DNA of 64,000 bases, from NCBI GenBank assembly GCA_964020085.1, contig OZ026604.1, forward strand, positions 520,001 through 584,000, read 5' to 3'. Positions 23,651 through 36,209 of this stretch are shown here, one piece after another. The stretch comes from Micromussa lordhowensis (lineage: Eukaryota; Cnidaria; Anthozoa; Scleractinia; Lobophylliidae). Below the pieces are notes generated by a model. It had not been told where the DNA came from and ran no database searches. It saw nothing but the letters and a program-made list of their open reading frames with translations. The position numbers were made by a program, and so were the translations under genes. How positions within the stretch are numbered: position 1 is the first letter of the stretch; every line of letters starts with the position of its first letter.

Positions 23651-25300
23651 CGCCAGGGTGTTTTTTCTGGCCTTCTTTTTGCAGTAGTTTTCCCTGGTCC
23701 CAACTTTGCAGAATTTCAGAAAACGCGCGCTGGGGGTCCCCTTGGCAAATGTGACATAGCTCGGCTTCATGGGCACTTTAAGAAGCGCGGTTTGCAGCAA
23801 AATGTTCTGCTAGGTTGGCACTTCAAGGAAATGTTAGTTAGGACATGATGGCATTGGCGCCAGGGTGTTTTTTCTGGCCTTCTTTTTGCAGTAGTTTTCC
23901 CTGGTCCCAACTTTGCAGAATTTCAGAAAACGCGCGCTGGGGGTCCCCTTGGCAAATGTGACATAGCTCGGCTTCATGGGCACTTTAAGAAGCGCGGTTT
24001 GCAGCAAAATGTTCTGCTAGGTTGGCACTTCAAGGAAATGTTAGTTAGGACATGATGGCATTGGCGCCAGGGTGTTTTTTCTGGCCTTCTTTTTGCAGTA
24101 GTTTTCCCTGGTCCCAACTTTGCAGAATTTCAGAAAACGCGCGCTGGGGGTCCCCTTGGCAAATGTGACATAGCTCGGCTTCACGGGCACTTTAAGAGGC
24201 GCGGTTTGCAGCAAAATGTTCTGCTAGGTTGGCACTTCAAGGAAATCCTAGTTAGGACATGATGGCATTGGCGCCAGGGTGTTTTTTCTGGCCTTCTTTT
24301 TGCAGTAGTTTTCCCTGGTCCCAACTTTGCAGAATTTCAGAAAACGCGCGCTGGGGGTTCCCTTGGCAAATGTGACATAGCTCGGCTTCATGGGCACTTT
24401 AAGAAGCGCGGTTTGCAGCAAAATGTTCTGCTAGGTTGGCACTTCAAGGAAATGTTAGTTAGGACATGATGGCATTTGCGCCAGGGTGTTTTTTCTGGCC
24501 TTCTTTTTGCAGTAGTTTTCCCTGGTCCCAACTTTGCAGAATTTCAGAAAACGCGCGCTGGGGGTCCCCTTGGCAAATGTGACATAGCTCGGCTTCATGG
24601 GCACTTTAAGAAGCGCGGTTTGCAGCAAAATGTTCTGCTAGGTTGGCACTTCAAGGAAATGTTAGTTAGGACATGATGGCATTGGCGCCAGGGTGTTTTT
24701 TCTGGCCTTCTTTTTGCAGTAGTTTTCCCTGGTCCCAACTTTGCAGAATTTCAGAAAACGCGCGCTGGGGGTCCCCTTGGCAAATGTGACATAGCTCGGC
24801 TTCACGGGCACTTTAAGAGGCGCGGTTTGCAGCAAAATGTTCTGCTAGGTTGGCACTTCAAGGAAATCCTAGTTAGGACATGATGGCATTGGCGCCAGGG
24901 TGTTTTTTCTGGCCTTCTTTTTGCAGTAGTTTTCCCTGGTCCCAACTTTGCAGAATTTCAGAAAACGCGCGCTGGGGGTTCCCTTGGCAAATGTGACATA
25001 GCTCGGCTTCACGGGCACTTTAAGAGGCGCGGTTTGCAGCAAAATGTTCTGCTAGGTTGGCACTTTAAGGAAATCCTAGTTAGGACATGATGGCATTTGC
25101 GCCAGGGTGTTTTTTCTGGCCTTCTTTTTGCAGTAGTTTTCCCTGGTCCCAACTTTGCAGAATTTCAGAAAACGCGCGCTGGGGGTCCTCTTGGCAAATG
25201 TGACATAGGTCGGCTTCACGCGCACTTTAAGAGGCGCGGTTTGCAGCAAAATGTTCTGCTAGGTTGGCACTTCAAGGAAATGGTAGTTAGGACATGATGG
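23640..25300. repeat. Local expansion of TTCATGGGC / AAGAAGCGC monomers
   Basis: Monomers with linked TTCATGGGCAC and TTAAGAAGCGCGG occur near 23,767, 23,974, 24,388 and 24,595, with an older-looking copy near 17,762. A trimer-scale repeat (621 bp) is marked by GGCATTTGCGCC near 24,472 and 25,093, and by GGGGGTTCCCTTGG near 24,352 and 24,973. This suggests recent one- to three-monomer duplication. The stretch contains only satellite. Confidence 0.78.
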
Positions 25301-25904
25301 CATTGGCGCCAGGGTGTTTTTTCTGGCCTTCTTTTTGCAGTAGTTTTCCCTGGTCCCAACTTTGCAGAATTTTAGAAAACGCGCGCTGGGGGTCCCGTTG
25401 GCAAATGTGACATAGCTCGGCTTCACGGGCACTTTAAGAGGCGCGGTTTCCAGCAAAATGTTCTGCTAGGTTGGCACTTTAAGGAAATCTTAGTTAGTAC
25501 ATGATGGCATTGGCGCCAGGGTGTTTTTTCTGGCCTTCTTTTTGCAGTAGTTTTCCCTGGTCCCAACTTTGCAGAATTTCAGAAAACGCGCGCTGGGGGT
25601 CCCCTTGGCAAATGTGACATAGCTCGGCTTCACGGGCACTTTAAGAGGCGCGGTTTGCAGCAAAATGTTCTGCTAGGTTGGCACTTCAAGGAAATCCTAG
25701 TTAGGACATGATGGCATTGGCGCCAGGGTTTTTTTTCTGGCCTTCTTTTTGCAGTAGTTTTCCCTGGTCCCAACTTTGCAAAATTTCAGAAAACGCGCGC
25801 TGGGGGTCCCCTTGGCAAATGTGACATAGCTCGGCTTCACGGGCACTTTAAGAGGCGCGGTTTGCAGCAAAATGTTCTGCTAGGTTGGCACTTCAAGGAA
25901 ATTT

Positions 25905-27144
25905 TAGTTAAGACATGATGGCATTGGCGCCAGGGTGTTTTTTCTGGCCTTCCTTCTGCAGTAGTTTTCCCTGGTCCCAACTTTGCAGAATTTCAGAAAA
26001 CGCGCGCTGGGGGTCCCCTTGGCAAATGTGACATAGCTCGGCTTCACGGGCACTTTAAGAGGCGCGGTTTGCAGCAAAATGTTCTGCTAGGTTGGCACTT
26101 CAAGGAAATCCTATTAAGGACATGATGGCATTGGCGCCAGAGTGTTTTTCTGGCCTTCCTTTTGCAGTAGTTTTCCCTGGTCCCAACTTTGCAGAATTTC
26201 AGAAAACGCGCGCTGGGGGTCCCCTTGGCAAATGTGACATAGCTCGGCTTCACGGGCACTTTAAGAGGCGCGGTTTGCAGCAAAATGTTCTGCTCGGTTG
26301 GCACTTCAAGGAAATCCTAGTTAGGACATGATGGCATTGGCGCCAGGGTGTTTTTTCTGGCCTTCTTTTTGCAGTAGTTTTCCCTGGTCCCAACTTTGCA
26401 GAATTTCAGAAAACGCGCGCTGGGGGCCCCCTTGGCAAATGTGACATAGCTCGGCTTCACGGGCACTTTAAGAGGCGCGGTTTGCAGCAAAATGTTCTGC
26501 TAGGTTGGCACTTCAAGGAAATTTTAGTTAAGACATGATGGCATTGGCGCCAGGGTGTTTTTTCTGGCCTTCCTTTTGCAGTAGTTTTCCCTGGTCCCAA
26601 CTTTGCAGAATTTCAGAAAACGCGCGCTGGGGGTCCCCTTGGCAAATGTGACATAGCTCGGCTTCACGGGCACTTTAAGAGGCGCGGTTTGCAGCAAAAT
26701 GTTCTGCTAGGTTGGCACTTCAAGGAAATCCTATTAAGGACATGATGGCATTGGCGCCAGAGTGTTTTTCTGGCCTTCCTTTTGCAGTAGTTTTCCCTGG
26801 TCCCAACTTTGCAGAATTTCAGAAAACTCGCGCTGGGGGTCCCCTTGGCAAATGTGACATAGCTCGGCTTCACGGGCACTTTAAGAGGCGCGGTTTGCAG
26901 CAAAATGTTCTGCTAGGTTGGCACTTCAAGGAAATCCTAGTTAGGACATGATGGCATTGGCGCCAGGGTGTTTTTTCTGGCCTTCTTTTTGCAGTAGTTT
27001 TCCCTGGTCCCAACTTTGCAGAATTTCAGAAAACGCGCGCTGGGGGTCCCCTTGGCAAATGTGACATAGCTCGGCTTCACGGGCACTTTAAGAGGCGCGG
27101 TTTGCAGCAAAATGTTCTGCTAGGTTGGCACTTCAAGGAAATTC
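25905..27144. repeat. Trimer higher-order repeat (620 bp), two tandem copies
   Basis: Copies at about 25,905-26,524 and 26,525-27,144 share GTTAAGACATG, the CCTTCC tract, CCTATTAAGGACATG (near 26,110 and 26,730) and the shortened tract GAGTGTTTTTCTGG (near 26,140 and 26,760), which lacks one T. The missing base makes the unit 620 rather than 621 bp. Differences between copies include CTTCTGCAG versus CTTTTGCAG near 25,955 and 26,575, and AACGCG versus AACTCG near 26,206 and 26,826. Confidence 0.85.
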
Positions 27145-27740
27145 TAGTTAGTACATGATGGCATTGGCGCCAAAGTGTTTTTTTTGGCCTTTTTTTTGCA
27201 GTAGTTTTTCCTGGTCCCAACTTTGCAGAATTTCAGAAAACGCGCGCTGGGGGTCCCCTAGGCAAATGTGACATAGCTCGGCTTCACGGGCACTTTAAGA
27301 GGCGCGGTTTGCAGCAAAATGTTCTGCTAGGCTCACACTTCAAGGAAATCTTAGTTAGGACATGATAGCATTGGCGCCAGGGTGTTTTTTCTGGCCTTCC
27401 TTTTGCAGTAGTTTTCCCTGGTCCCAACTTTGCAGAATTTCAGAAAACGCGCGCTGGGGGTCCCCTTGGCAAATGTGACATAGCTCGGCTTCACGGGCAC
27501 TTTAAGAGGCGCGGTTTGCAGCAAAATGTTCTGCTAGGTTGGCACTTGAAAGAAATCCTAGTTAGGACATGATGGCATTGGCGCCAGGGTGTTTTTCCTG
27601 GCCTTCTTTTTGCAGTAGTTTTCCCTGGTCCCAACTTTGCAGAATTTCAGAAAACGCGCGCTGGGGGTCCCCTTGGCAAATGTGACATAGCTCGGCTTCA
27701 CGGGCACTTTAAGAGGCGCGGTTTGCAGCAAAATGTTCTG
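27145..27740. repeat. Monomers related to the 8-monomer unit that follows
   Basis: Three monomers precede the 1654-bp repeat. The one with GTTAGTACATGATGG, an all-T tract in place of TTTTTCTGGCC, and AGTTTTTCCTGG (27,150-27,230), and the next with CTAGGCTCACACTTC (27,329), have close relatives near 29,010-29,200 and 30,665-30,850, about 1860 bp and 3514 bp away. They look like part of an earlier or truncated copy of that unit. Confidence 0.7.
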
Positions 27741-30700
27741 CTATGTTGGCACTTCAAGAAAATGGTAGTTAGGACATGATGGCATTGGCGCCAGAGTGTT
27801 TTTTCTGGCCTTCTTTTTGCAGTAGTTTTCCCTGGTCCCAACTTTGCAGAATTTCAGAAAACGCGCGCTGGGGGTTCCCTTGGCAAATGTGACATAGCTC
27901 GGCTTCACGGGCACTTTAAGAGGCGCGGTTTGCAGCAAAATGTTCTGCTAGGTTGGCACTTTAAGGAAATTCTAGTTAGGACATGATGGCATTGGCGCCA
28001 GGGTGTTTTTTCTGGCCTTCTTTTTGCAGTAGTTTTCCCTGGTCCCAACTTTGCAGAATTTTAGAAAACGCGCGCTGGGGGTCCCGTTGGCAAATGTGAC
28101 ATAGCTCGGCTTCACGGGCACTTTAAGAGGCGCGGTTTGCAGCAAAATGTTCTGCTAGGTTGGCACTTCAAGGAAATTCTAGTAAGTACATGATGGCATT
28201 GGCGCCAGGGTGTTTTTTCTGGCCTTCTTTTTGCAGTAGTTTTCCCTGGTCCCAACTTTGCAGAATTTCAGAAAACGCGCGCTGGGGGTCCCCTTGGCAA
28301 ATGTGACATAGCTCGGCTTCACGTGCACTTTAAGAGGCGCGGTTTGCAGCAAAATGTTCTGCTAGGTTGGCACTTCAAGGAAATCCTAGTTAGGACATGA
28401 TGGCATTAGCGCCAGGGTGTTTTTTCTGGCCTTCCTTTTGCAGTAGTTTTCCCTGGTCCCAACTTTGCAGAATTTCAGAAAACGCGCGCTGGGGGTCCTC
28501 TTGGCAAATGTGACATAGCTCGGCTTCACGGGCACTTTAAGAGGCGCGGTTTGCAGCAAAATGTTCTGCTAGTTTGGCACTTCAAGGAAATCCTAGTAAG
28601 GACATGATGGCATTGGCGCCAGAGTCTTTTCTGGCCTTCTTTTTGCAGTAGTTTTCCCTGGTCCCAACTTTGCAGAATTTCAGAAAACGCGCGCTGGGGG
28701 TCCCCTTGGCAAATGTGACATAGCTCGGATTCACGGGCACTTTAAGAGGCGCGGTTTGCAGCAAAATGTTCTGCTAGGTTGGCACTTCAAGGAAATCCTA
28801 GTTAGGACATGATGGCATTGGCGCCAGGGTGTTTTTTCTGGCCTTCTTTTTGCAGTAGTTTTCCCTGGTCCCAACTTTGCAGAATTTCAGAAAACGCGCG
28901 CTGGGGGTCCCCTTGGCAAATGTGACATAGCTCGGCTTCACGGGCACTTTAAGAGGCGCGGTTTGCAGCAAAATGTTCTGCTAGGTTGGCACTTTAAGGA
29001 AATTCTAGTTAGTACATGATGGCATTGGCGCCAGGGTGTTTTTTCTGGCCTTTTTTTTGCAGTAGTTTTTCCTGGTCCCAACTTTGCAGAATTTCAGAAA
29101 ACGCGCGCTGGGGGTCCCCTAGGCAAATGTGACATAGCTCGGCTTCACGGGCACTTTAAGAGGCGCGGTTTGCAGCAAAATGTTCTGCTAGGCTCACACT
29201 TCAAGGAAATCCTAGTAAGGACATGATAGCATTGGCGCCAGGGTTTTTTGTCTGGCCTTCTTTTTGCAGTAGTTTTCCCTGGTCCCAACTTTGCAGAATT
29301 TCAGAAAACGCGCGCTGGGGGTCCCCTTGGCAAATGTGACATAGCTCGGCTTCACGGGCACTTTAAGAGGCGCGGTTTGCAGCAAAATGTTCTGCTATGT
29401 TGGCACTTTAAGAAAATGGTAGTTAGGACATGATGGCATTGGCGCCAGAGTGTTTTTTCTGGCCTTCTTTTTGCAGTAGTTTTCCCTGGTCCCAACTTTG
29501 CAGAATTTCAGAAAACGCGCGCTGGGGGTTCCCTTGGCAAATGTGACATAGCTCGGCTTCACGGGCACTTTAAGAGGCGCGGTTTGCAGCAAAATGTTCT
29601 GCTAGGTTGGCACTTTAAGGAAATCCTAGTTAGGACATGATGGCATTGGCGCCAGGGTGTTTTTTCTGGCCTTCTTTTTGCAGTAGTTTTCCCTGGTCCC
29701 AACTTTGCAGAATTTTAGAAAACGCGCGCTGGGGGTCCCGTTGGCAAATGTGACATAGCTCGGCTTCACGGGCACTTTAAGAGGCGCGGTTTGCAGCAAA
29801 ATGTTCTGCTAGGTTGGCACTTCAAGGAAATTCTAGTAAGTACATGATGGCATTGGCGCCAGGGTGTTTTTTCTGGCCTTCTTTTTGCAGTAGTTTTCCC
29901 TGGTCCCAACTTTGCAGAATTTCAGAAAACGCGCGCTGGGGGTCCCCTTGGCAAATGTGACATAGCTCGGCTTCACGTGCACTTTAAGAGGCGCGGTTTG
30001 CAGCAAAATGTTCTGCTAGGTTGGCACTTCAAGGAAATCCTAGTTAGGACATGATGGCATTAGCGCCAGGGTGTTTTTTCTGGCCTTCCTTTTGCAGTAG
30101 TTTTCCCTGGTCCCAACTTTGCAGAATTTCAGAAAACGCGCGCTGGGGGTCCTCTTGGCAAATGTGACATAGCTCGGCTTCACGGGCACTTTAAGAGGCG
30201 CGGTTTGCAGCAAAATGTTCTGCTAGTTTGGCACTTCAAGGAAATCCTAGTAAGGACATGATGGCATTGGCGCCAGAGTCTTTTCTGGCCTTCTTTTTGC
30301 AGTAGTTTTCCCTGGTCCCAACTTTGCAGAATTTCAGAAAACGCGCGCTGGGGGTCCCCTTGGCAAATGTGACATAGCTCGGATTCACGGGCACTTTAAG
30401 AGGCGCGGTTTGCAGGAAAATGTTCTGCTAGGTTGGCACTTCAAGGAAATCCTAGTTAGGACATGATGGCATTGGCGCCAGGGTGTTTTTTCTGGCCTTC
30501 TTTTTGCAGTAGTTTTCCCTGGTCCCAACTTTGCAGAATTTCAGAAAACGCGCGCTGGGGGTCCCCTTGGCAAATGTGACATAGCTCGGCTTCACGGGCA
30601 CTTTAAGAGGCGCGGTTTGCAGCAAAATGTTCTGCTAGGTTGGCACTTTAAGGAAATTCTAGTTAGTACATGATGGCATTGGCGCCAGGGTGTTTTTTCT

Positions 30701-31048
30701 GGCCTTTTTTTTGCAGTAGTTTTTCCTGGTCCCAACTTTGCAGAATTTCAGAAAACGCGCGCTGGGGGTCCCCTAGGCAAATGTGACATAGCTCGGCTTC
30801 ACGGGCACTTTAAGAGGCGCGGTTTGCAGCAAAATGTTCTGCTAGGCTCACACTTCAAGGAAATCCTAGTAAGGACATGATAGCATTGGCGCCAGGGTTT
30901 TTTGTCTGGCCTTCTTTTTGCAGTAGTTTTCCCTGGTCCCAACTTTGCAGAATTTCAGAAAACGCGCGCTGGGGGTCCCCTTGGCAAATGTGACATAGCT
31001 CGGCTTCACGGGCACTTTAAGAGGCGCGGTTTGCAGCAAAATGTTCTG
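27741..31048. repeat. 8-monomer higher-order repeat (1654 bp), two tandem copies
   Basis: Copies at 27,741-29,394 and 29,395-31,048 are offset by 1654 bp (8 x 207 minus 2). Shared markers are CTATGTTGGCAC with AGAAAATGGTAG (27,743 and 29,397), TCCCGTTGGC (near 28,082 and 29,736), TTCACGTGCAC (near 28,319 and 29,973), CTAGTTTGGC (28,570 and 30,224), GAGTCTTTTCTGG (28,621 and 30,275; two bases shorter than consensus), GGATTCACGG, CTAGGCTCACAC (29,189 and 30,843) and GGGTTTTTTGTCTGG (near 29,242 and 30,896). Copies differ near 28,761 and 30,415 (GCAGCAAAA versus GCAGGAAAA) and at monomer positions 14, 24 and 25 in several places. Confidence 0.9.
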
Positions 31049-31880
31049 CTAGGTTGGCACTTCAAAGAAATCCTAGTTAGGACATGATGGCATTGGCGCC
31101 AGGGTTTTTTCTCTGGCCTTCTTTTTGCAGTAGTTTTCCCTGGTCCTAACTTTGCAGAATTTCAGAAAACGCGCGCTGGGGGTCCCCTTGGCAAATTTGA
31201 CATAGCTCGGCTTCACGGGCACTTTAAGAGGCGCGGTTTGCAGCAAAATGTTCTGCTAGGTTGGCACTTCAAGAAAATCCTAGTTAGGACATGATGGCAT
31301 TGGCGCCAGGGTGTTTTTTCTGGCCTTCTTTTTGCAGTAGTTTTCCCTGGTCCCAACTTTGCAGAATTTCAGAAAACGCGCGCTGGGGGTCCCCTTGGCA
31401 AATGTGACATAGCTCGGCTTCACGGGCACTTTAAGAGGCGCAGTTTGCAGCAAAATGTTCTGCTAGGTTGGCACTTCAGGGAAATCGTAGTTAGGACATG
31501 ATGGCATTGGGGCCAGGGTGTTTTTTCTGGCCTTCTTTTTGCAGTAGTTTTCCCTGGTCCCAACTTTGCAGAATTTCAGAAAACGCGCGCTGGGGGTCCC
31601 CTTGGCAAATGTGACATAGCTCGGCTTCACGGGCACTTTCAGAGGCGCGGTTTGCAGCAAACTGTTCTGCTAGGTTGGCACTTCAAGGAAATGTTAGTTA
31701 GGACATGATGGCATTGGCGCCAGGGTTTTTTGTCTGGCCTTCTTTTTGCAGTAGTTTTCCCTGGTCCCAACTTTGCAGAATTTCAGAAAACGCGCGCTGG
31801 GGGTCCCCTTGGCAAATGTGACATAGCTCGGCTTCACGGGCACTTTAAGAGGCGCGGTTTGCAGCAAAACGTTTTGCTAG
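31049..31880. repeat. Mixed monomers; first AAACTG variant
   Basis: Four monomers carry individual changes: TTTTTTCTCTGG near 31,105, GGTCCTAAC near 31,143, ATTGGGGCC near 31,505 and CTTTCAGAGG near 31,637. The GCAAACTG variant (A200 to C), which is common further right, first appears near 31,650. No gene is present. Confidence 0.75.
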
Positions 31881-34370
31881 GTTGGCACTTTAAGGAAATC
31901 TTAGTTCAGACATGATGGCATTGGCGCCAGGGTGTTTTTTCTGGCCTTCTTTTTGCAGTAGTTTTCCCTGGTCCCAACTTTGCAGAATTTCAGAAAACGC
32001 GCGCTGGGGGTCCCCTTGGCAAATGTGACATAGCTCGGTTTCACGGGCACTTTAAGAGGCGCGGTTTGCAGCAAAATGTTCTGCTAGGTTGGCACTTCAA
32101 GGAAATCCTAGTTAGGACATGATGGCATTGGCGCCAGGGTGTTTTTTCTGGCCTTCTTTTTGCAGTAGTTTTCCCTGGTCCCAACTTTGCAGAATTTCAG
32201 AAAACGCGCGCTGGGGGTCCCCTTGGCAAATGTGACATAGCTCGGCTTCACGGGCACTTTAAGAGGCGCGGTTTGCAGCAAACTGTTCTGCTAGGTTGGC
32301 ACTTCAAGGAAATCCTAGTTAGGACATGATGGCATTGGCGCCAGGGTGTTTTTTCTGGCCCTCTTTTTGCAGTAGTTTTCCCTGGTCCCAACTTTGCAGA
32401 ATTTCAGAAAACGCGCGCTGTGGGTCCCCTTGGCAAATGTGACATAGCTCGGCTTCACGGGCACTTTAAGAGGCGCGGTTTGCAGCAAAATGTTCTGCTA
32501 GGTTGGCACTTCAAGGAAATTTTAGTTAGGACATGATGGCATTGGCGCCAGGGTGTTTTTTCTGGCCTTCTTTTTGCAGTAGTTTTCCCTGGTCCCAACT
32601 TTGCAGAATTTCAGAAAACGCGCGCTGGGGGTCCCCTTGGCAAATGTGACATAGCTCGGTTTCACGGGCACTTTAAGAGGCGCGGTTTGCAGCAAAATGT
32701 TCTGCTAGGTTGGCACTTCAAGGAAATCCTAGTTAGGACATGATGGCATTGGCGCCAGGGTGTTTTTTCTGGCCTTCTTTTTGCAGTAGTTTTCCCTGGT
32801 CCCAACTTTGCAGAATTTTAGAAAACGCGCGCTGGGGGTCCCCTTGGCAAATGTGACATAGCTCGGCTTCACGGGCACTTTAAGAGGCGCGGTTTGCAGC
32901 AAACTGTTTTGCTAGGTTAGCACTTCAAGGAAATCCTAGTTAGGACATGATGGCATTGGCGCCAGGGTGTTTTTTCTGGCCTTCTTTTTGCAGTAGTTTT
33001 CCCTGGTCCCAACTTTGCAGAATTTCAGAAAACGCGCGCTGTGGGTCCCCTTGGCAAATGTGACATAGCTCGGCTTCACGGGCACTTTAAGAGGCGCGGT
33101 TTGCAGCAAAATGTTCTGCTAGGTTGGCACTTTAAGGAAATTCTAGTTAGAACATGATGGCATTGGCGCCAGGGTGTTTTTTCTGGCCTTCTTTTTGCAG
33201 TAGTTTTCCCTGGTCCCAACTTTGCAGAATTTCAGAAAACGCGCGCTGGGGGTCCCCTTGGCAAATGTGACATAGCTCGGTTTCACGGGCACTTTAAGAG
33301 GCGCGGTTTGCAGCAAAATGTTCTGCTAGATTGGCACTTCAAGGAAATCCTAGTTAGGACATGATGGCATTGGCGCCAGGGTGTTTTTTCTGGCCTTCTT
33401 TTTGCAGTAGTTTTCCCTGATCCCAACTTTGCAGAATTTTAGAAAACGCGCGCTGGGGTCCCCTTGGCAAATGTGACATAGCTCGGCTTCACGGGCACTT
33501 TAAGAGGCGCGGTTTGCAGCAAACTGTTTTGCTAGGTTAGCACTTTAAGGAAATCCTAGTTAGGACATGATGGCATTGGCGCCAGGGTGTTTTTTCTGGC
33601 CTTCTTTTTGCAGTAGTTTTCCCTGGTCCCAACTTTGCAGAATTTCAGAAAACGCGCGCTGTGGGTCCCCTTGGCAAATGTGACATAGCTCGGCTTCACG
33701 GGCACTTTAAGAGGCGCGGTTTGCAGCAAAATGTTCTGCTAGGTTGGCACTTTAAGGAAATTCTAGTTAGGACATGATGGCATTGGCGCCAGGGTGTTTT
33801 TTCTGGCCTTCTTTTTGCAGTAGTTTTCCCTGGTCCCAACTTTGCAGAATTTCAGAAAACGCGCGCTGGGGGTCCCCTTGGCAAATGTGACATAGCTCGG
33901 TTTCACGGGCACTTTAAGAGGCGCGGTTTGCAGCAAAATGTTCTGCTAGATTGGCACTTCAAGGAAATCCTAGTTAGGACATGATGGCATTGGCGCCAGG
34001 GTGTTTTTTCTGGCCTTCTTTTTGCAGTAGTTTTCCCTGGTCCCAACTTTGCAGAATTTTAGAAAACGCGCGCTGGGGGTCCCCTTGGCAAATGTGACAT
34101 AGCTCGGCTTCACGGGCACTTTAAGAGGCGCGGTTTGCAGCAAACTGTTTTGCTAGGTTAGCACTTCAAGGAAATGCTAGTTAGGACATGATGGCATTGG
34201 CGCCAGGGTGTTTTTTCTGGCCTTCTTTTTGCAGTAGTTTTCCCTGGTCCCAACTTTGCAGAATTTCAGAAAACGCGCGCTGTGGGTCCCCTTGGCAAAT
34301 GTGACATAGCTCGGCTTCACGGGCACTTTAAGAGGCGCGGTTTGCAGCAAAAGGTTCTGCTAGGTTGGCA
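31880..34370. repeat. Trimer higher-order repeat (621 bp), about four tandem copies
   Basis: Three monomer types alternate in fixed order. Type 1 has CTCGGTTTCACGGG, with GGTTT at 32,037, 32,658, 33,279 and 33,899. Type 2 usually has AATTTTAGAAAAC followed by GCAAACTGTTTTG and GGTTAGCAC (32,810-32,930 and its later equivalents). Type 3 has GCTGTGGGTCCCC (32,420, 33,041, 33,661 and 34,282). Spacings are 621, 621 and 620 bp, or 621, 620 and 621 bp. The 620 spacing comes from a lost G in GCTGGGGTCC near 33,455. The first copy lacks the TTTTAG and GGTTAGCAC changes, so the array may have been seeded by a less modified trimer. Confidence 0.87.
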
Positions 34371-36209
34371 CTTCAAGGAAATTCTAGTTAGGACATGATG
34401 GCATTGGCGCCAGGGTGCTTTTTCTGGCCTTCTTTTTGCAGTAGTTTTCCCTGGTCCCAACTTTGCAGAATTTCAGAAAACGCGCGCAGGGGGTCCCCTT
34501 GGCAAATGTGACATAGCTCGGCTTCACGAGCACTTTAAGAGGCGCGGTTTCCAGCAAAATGTTGTGCTAGGTTAGCACTTCAAGGAAATCTTAGTTAGGA
34601 CATGATGGCATTGGCGCCAGGGTGTTTTTTCTGGCCTTCTTTTTGCAGTAGTTTTCCCTGGTCCCAACTTTGCAGAATTTCAGAAAACGCGCGCTGGGGG
34701 TCCCCTTGGCAAATGTGACATAGCTCGGCTTCACGGGCACTTTAAGAGGCGCGGTTTGCAGCAAAATGTTCTGCTAGGTTGGCACTTGAAGGAAATTTTA
34801 GTTAGGACATGATGGCATTGGCGCCAGGGTGTTTTTTCTGGCCTTCTTTTTGCAGTAGTTTTCCCTGGTCCCAACTTTGCAGAATTTCAGAAAACGCGCG
34901 CTGGGGGTCCCCTTGGCAAATGTGACATAGCTCGGCTTCACGGGCACTTTAAGAGGCGCGGTTTGCAGCAAAATGTTCTGCTAGGTTCGCACTTTAAAGA
35001 AATCCTAGTTAGGACATGATGGCATTGGCGCCAGGGTGTTTTTTCTGGCCTTCTTTTTGCAGTAGTTTTCCCTGGTCCCAACTTTGCAGAATTTCAGAAA
35101 ACGCGCGCTGGGGGTCCCCTTGGCAAATTTGACATAGCTCGGCTTCACGGGCACTTTTAGAGGCGCGGTTTGCAGCAAAATGTTCTGCTAGGTTGGCACT
35201 TCAAGGAAATTGTAGTTAGGACATGATGGCATTGGCGCCAGGGTGTTTTTTCTGGCCTTCTTTTTGCAGTAGTTTTCCCTGGTCCCAACTTTGCAGAATT
35301 TCAGAAAACGCGCGCTGGGGGTCCCCTTGGCAAATGTGACATAGCTCGGCTTCACGGGCACTTTAAGAGGCGCGGTTTGCAGCAAAATGTTCTGCTAGGT
35401 TGGCACTTCAAGGAAATCTTAGTTAAAACATGAAAGCATTGGCGCCAGGGTGTTTTTTCTGGCCTTCTTTTTGCAGTAGTTTTCCCTGGTCCCAACTTTG
35501 CAGAATTTCAGAAAACGCGCGCTGGGGGTCCCCTTGGCAAATGTGACATAGCTCGGCTTCACGGGCACTTTAAGAGGCGCGGTTTGCAGCAAACTGTTCT
35601 GCTAGGTTGGCACTTCAAGAAAATGTTAGTTAGGACATGATGGCATTGGCGCCAGGGTTTTTTGTCTGGCCTTCTTTTTGCAGTAGTTTTCCCTGGTCCC
35701 AACTTTGCAGAATTTCAGAAAACGCGCTCCGGGTCCCCTTGGCAAATGTGACATAGCTCGGCTTCACGGGCACTTTAAGAGGCGCGGTTTGCAGCAAAAT
35801 GTTCTGCTAGGTTGGCACTTCAAGGAAATCTTAGTTAGGAGATGATGGCATTGGCACCAGGGTGTTTTTTCTGGCCTTCTTTTTGCAGTAGTTTTCCCTG
35901 GTCCCAACTTTGCAGAATTTCAGAAAACGCGCGCTGGGGGTCCCCTTGGCAAATGTGACATAGCTCGGCTTCACGGGCACTTTAAGAGGCGCGGTTTGCA
36001 GCAAAATGTTCTGCTAGGTTGGCACTTCAAGGAAATCTTAGTTACGACATGATGGCATTGGCGCCAGGGTGTTTTTTCTGGCCTTCTTTTTGCAGTAGTT
36101 TTCCCTGGTCCCAACTTTGCAGAATTTCAGAAAACGCGCGCTGGGGGTCCCCTTGGCAAATGTGACATAGCTCGGCTTCACGGGCACTTTAAGAGGCGCG
36201 GTTTGCAGC
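34371..36209. repeat. Mixed monomers between two higher-order blocks
   Basis: About nine monomers have scattered private variants: GCGCAGGGGGTCC near 34,485, TTTCCAGCAAAATGTTGTG near 34,548, GGTTCGCAC near 34,985 and AAAACATGAAAGC near 35,425. The monomer near 35,650-35,740 combines GGGTTTTTTGTCTGG with the shortened AACGCGCTCCGGGTCC block (2 bp shorter than usual). The same pair recurs at 44.8, 45.2, 47.5 and 52.9 kb. No gene is present. Confidence 0.78.
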
